A program made the translations under genes and the position numbers. A DNA stretch of 7,927 nucleotides from JACMME01 sp051005015 (GTDB taxonomy: Bacteria; Gemmatimonadota; Gemmatimonadetes; Gemmatimonadales; Gemmatimonadaceae), in the NCBI GenBank assembly GCA_051005015.1, contig JBPCJT010000160.1, positions 1 through 7,927 on the forward strand, in the 5' to 3' direction. Position 1 is the first letter of the stretch; each line of letters starts with the position of its first letter. The notes beneath the pieces are model-generated. The model was not told the origin of the DNA and ran no database searches. It saw nothing but the letters and a program-made list of their open reading frames with translations. Below are positions 6,926 through 7,927 of this stretch, one piece after another.

Positions 6926-6934
6926 GGCTGGCAC

Positions 6935-7034
6935 ATCCTTTGCCCTCTTAGGTGGTTTGGCCGGACCAGCACGAACGGCCCGTAAATTTGTAAATGCAAG
7001 TCAACCAAGTAGTTACGGATTAGGCTCTTTTTTC
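6935..7034. promoter_or_regulatory. divergent promoter region between the ABC operon and the lipoprotein gene
   Basis: About 110 bp between divergent genes must hold promoters for both directions. It is locally AT-richer than its surroundings. Visible elements are a GTAAAT direct repeat (6982-6987, 6990-6995), a CAAGT direct repeat (6997-7001, 7006-7010), an inverted CGTAA/TTACG pair (6981-6985, 7013-7017), and TAAATTTG (6983-6990), which fits the Bacteroidota-type TAnnTTTG element, with TTTG 23 bp upstream at 6956-6959. No convincing sigma70 -35/-10 pair with 16-18 bp spacing was found. A lone GGACCAG unit sits at 6963-6969. Exact promoter positions are not established. Confidence 0.4.
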
Positions 7035-7040
7035 GGAGGA
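7035..7040 (+). promoter_or_regulatory. ribosome binding site of the lipoprotein gene
   Basis: GGAGGA, 5 nt before the ATG at 7046: the strongest Shine-Dalgarno in the window. It fixes the start of the downstream gene. The adjacent T6 run (7028-7033) has no stem and is not a terminator. Confidence 0.8.
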
Positions 7041-7045
7041 TCAGA

Positions 7046-7915
7046 ATGAGAAAATATATTCGCCCGTTCGCCGCGCCGCTGGCGCTTGCACTCCTAATCG
7101 CGGCTGGCGCGTGCAAGGGCAAAGACAACACCCTTGCCCTGGACACTGCACTCCCAAGCGATCTAGAGCTCGCGGGTGCCGATACGGCCGTGCAGCCAGG
7201 GCTGAATGACGTACCGGCGCCGACGGCTAGTCAGCCGGCGCCTGTCGCGACTCCACGCCCCAACAACCCGCCGCGCTCCGCGCCGCGGACTCCGAGACGC
7301 ACTACGACTCCCGCCGCGCCTGCTGGACCCTCGAAGACGACGAGCGGCAACACAGTGGCGACCGGCGCTACAGGCTCTGAAGGACGCTTGGCGACGATTG
7401 GCGCCGGCACCACGATCAATCTGACCTCCGGCTCGCGAGTATGCACTAATACGCACAAGGCCGGCGACAAATTTACCGCCACTGTCAGCGCAGCCGTCGT
7501 AGGATCGAATGGCGCGGTGATCCCTGCCGGCGCCACGGCGGTTGTCCAGGTAACCTCCGTAAAGCGCAGTGAAAATGCGAATGACCCGGCGCAGATTGGT
7601 CTGGTTGTTCAGACGATCAGCTTCGGCGGAAAATCGTATCCGGTTGACGCCACAATCACGTCTGCGGCCGTTGACCGCACTCGCGAATCCGGGACGAAGG
7701 ATGATGCCAAGAAAGTCGTTGGAGGCGCGGTGGTTGGCGCCATCATCGGCCAGATCCTCGGCAAGGACACCAAGTCCACCGTCATTGGCGCGGCCACAGG
7801 CGCAGCGGCAGGTACTGCTGTAGCCGTCGGGACCGCTGACTACGCGGGCTGCATTCCTTCGGGCGGACGGATCGCGATCAAGCTGAACTCCGCGGCGACG
7901 ATACAAGCGGAGTAG
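7046..7915 (+). CDS. putative lipoprotein with Pro/Thr-rich linker and glycine zipper
   Basis: Exported, probably lipid-anchored envelope protein of 289 aa; function unknown. The N-terminus has RK at 2-3, a hydrophobic core (about 8-20) and a plausible lipobox AAGAC with C23 as the modified cysteine; -3 is Ala instead of the favoured Leu, so ordinary export is possible. Residues about 50-110 are a Pro/Thr/Ser/Ala-rich, likely disordered linker. A beta-type domain follows (about 115-205) with GAGTTINLTSGSRVC, HKAGDKFTATV and AVIPAGATAVVQVTSV, resembling domains in which a 'PAG' turn precedes a strand. Residues 226-262 form a glycine zipper (GGAVVGAIIGQILG, then VIGAATGAAAG) that could pack in or on a membrane. 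C133 and C269 may form a disulfide. It is transcribed away from the ABC operon and has a strong Shine-Dalgarno, consistent with a well-expressed envelope protein. Only 12 bp follow the stop, so no terminator can be judged. Confidence 0.85.
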   Translation: MRKYIRPFAAPLALALLIAAGACKGKDNTLALDTALPSDLELAGADTAVQPGLNDVPAPTASQPAPVATPRPNNPPRSAPRTPRRTTTPAAPAGPSKTTSGNTVATGATGSEGRLATIGAGTTINLTSGSRVCTNTHKAGDKFTATVSAAVVGSNGAVIPAGATAVVQVTSVKRSENANDPAQIGLVVQTISFGGKSYPVDATITSAAVDRTRESGTKDDAKKVVGGAVVGAIIGQILGKDTKSTVIGAATGAAAGTAVAVGTADYAGCIPSGGRIAIKLNSAATIQAE

Positions 7916-7927
7916 TTGGTGGGAATT

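Noticed and set aside
6963..6969. Single GGACCAG in the divergent promoter region as a third repeat site
   Set aside because: One isolated 7-mer is expected by chance in GC-rich DNA of this length, and there are no adjacent phased units.
7028..7033. T6 run as part of a transcription terminator
   Set aside because: No GC-rich inverted repeat precedes it, and it sits directly before the lipoprotein Shine-Dalgarno.
7163..7906. Long - strand open frame opposite the lipoprotein gene
   Set aside because: Arg-rich antisense translation typical of GC-rich DNA, with no motif; the + strand gene has a strong Shine-Dalgarno and a signal sequence.

Overview
The window is GC-rich, densely packed bacterial DNA with coupled genes. 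Overlapping stop/start codons, a LOR/SDH-type ornithine cyclodeaminase, a Gemmatimonadota-like alkaline-phosphatase-superfamily protein and heptamer-repeat intergenic DNA suggest a soil-type Gemmatimonadota or relative. That assignment is an inference from protein style and composition; there is no rRNA or marker gene to confirm it.

Left part, + strand (1-2022): a tightly coupled set of three genes. The first is a LOR/SDH-family (archaeal/ArgZ-AgrE type) ornithine cyclodeaminase that is cut off by the left window edge. Its stop overlaps (ATGA) the start of an unrecognised 158-aa protein that contains a nine-C homopolymer. That gene's stop overlaps (TAATG) a Fur-family metalloregulator. The overlaps imply co-translation of an amino-acid catabolic enzyme, an unknown protein and a metal or peroxide sensor.

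Middle part, - strand (6934 down to 2042), in transcription order: an MdlB/MsbA-like ABC exporter half-transporter, a sensor-less soluble histidine kinase (4-bp overlap), a stand-alone receiver protein (3-bp gap, TTG start), then an alkaline-phosphatase-superfamily phosphodiesterase. The first three clearly form an operon. The phosphodiesterase lies behind a gap of about 155 bp filled partly by heptamer tandem repeats. It converges on the fur gene with only 19 bp between the stop codons.

Right part, + strand (7046-7915): a gene divergent from the ABC operon across a short, relatively AT-rich promoter region. It encodes a putative lipoprotein with a Pro/Thr-rich linker, a beta-type domain and a glycine zipper.

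The most unusual structure is a composite of two heptamer repeats, GGACCAG followed by CAGTCCY. It occurs in the same order and orientation on both sides of the phosphodiesterase gene and reaches into the stop codons of three genes. No CRISPR array, transposase, tRNA or rRNA was seen, and there is no clear sign of a defence system. No stretch over 300 bp lacks a gene.
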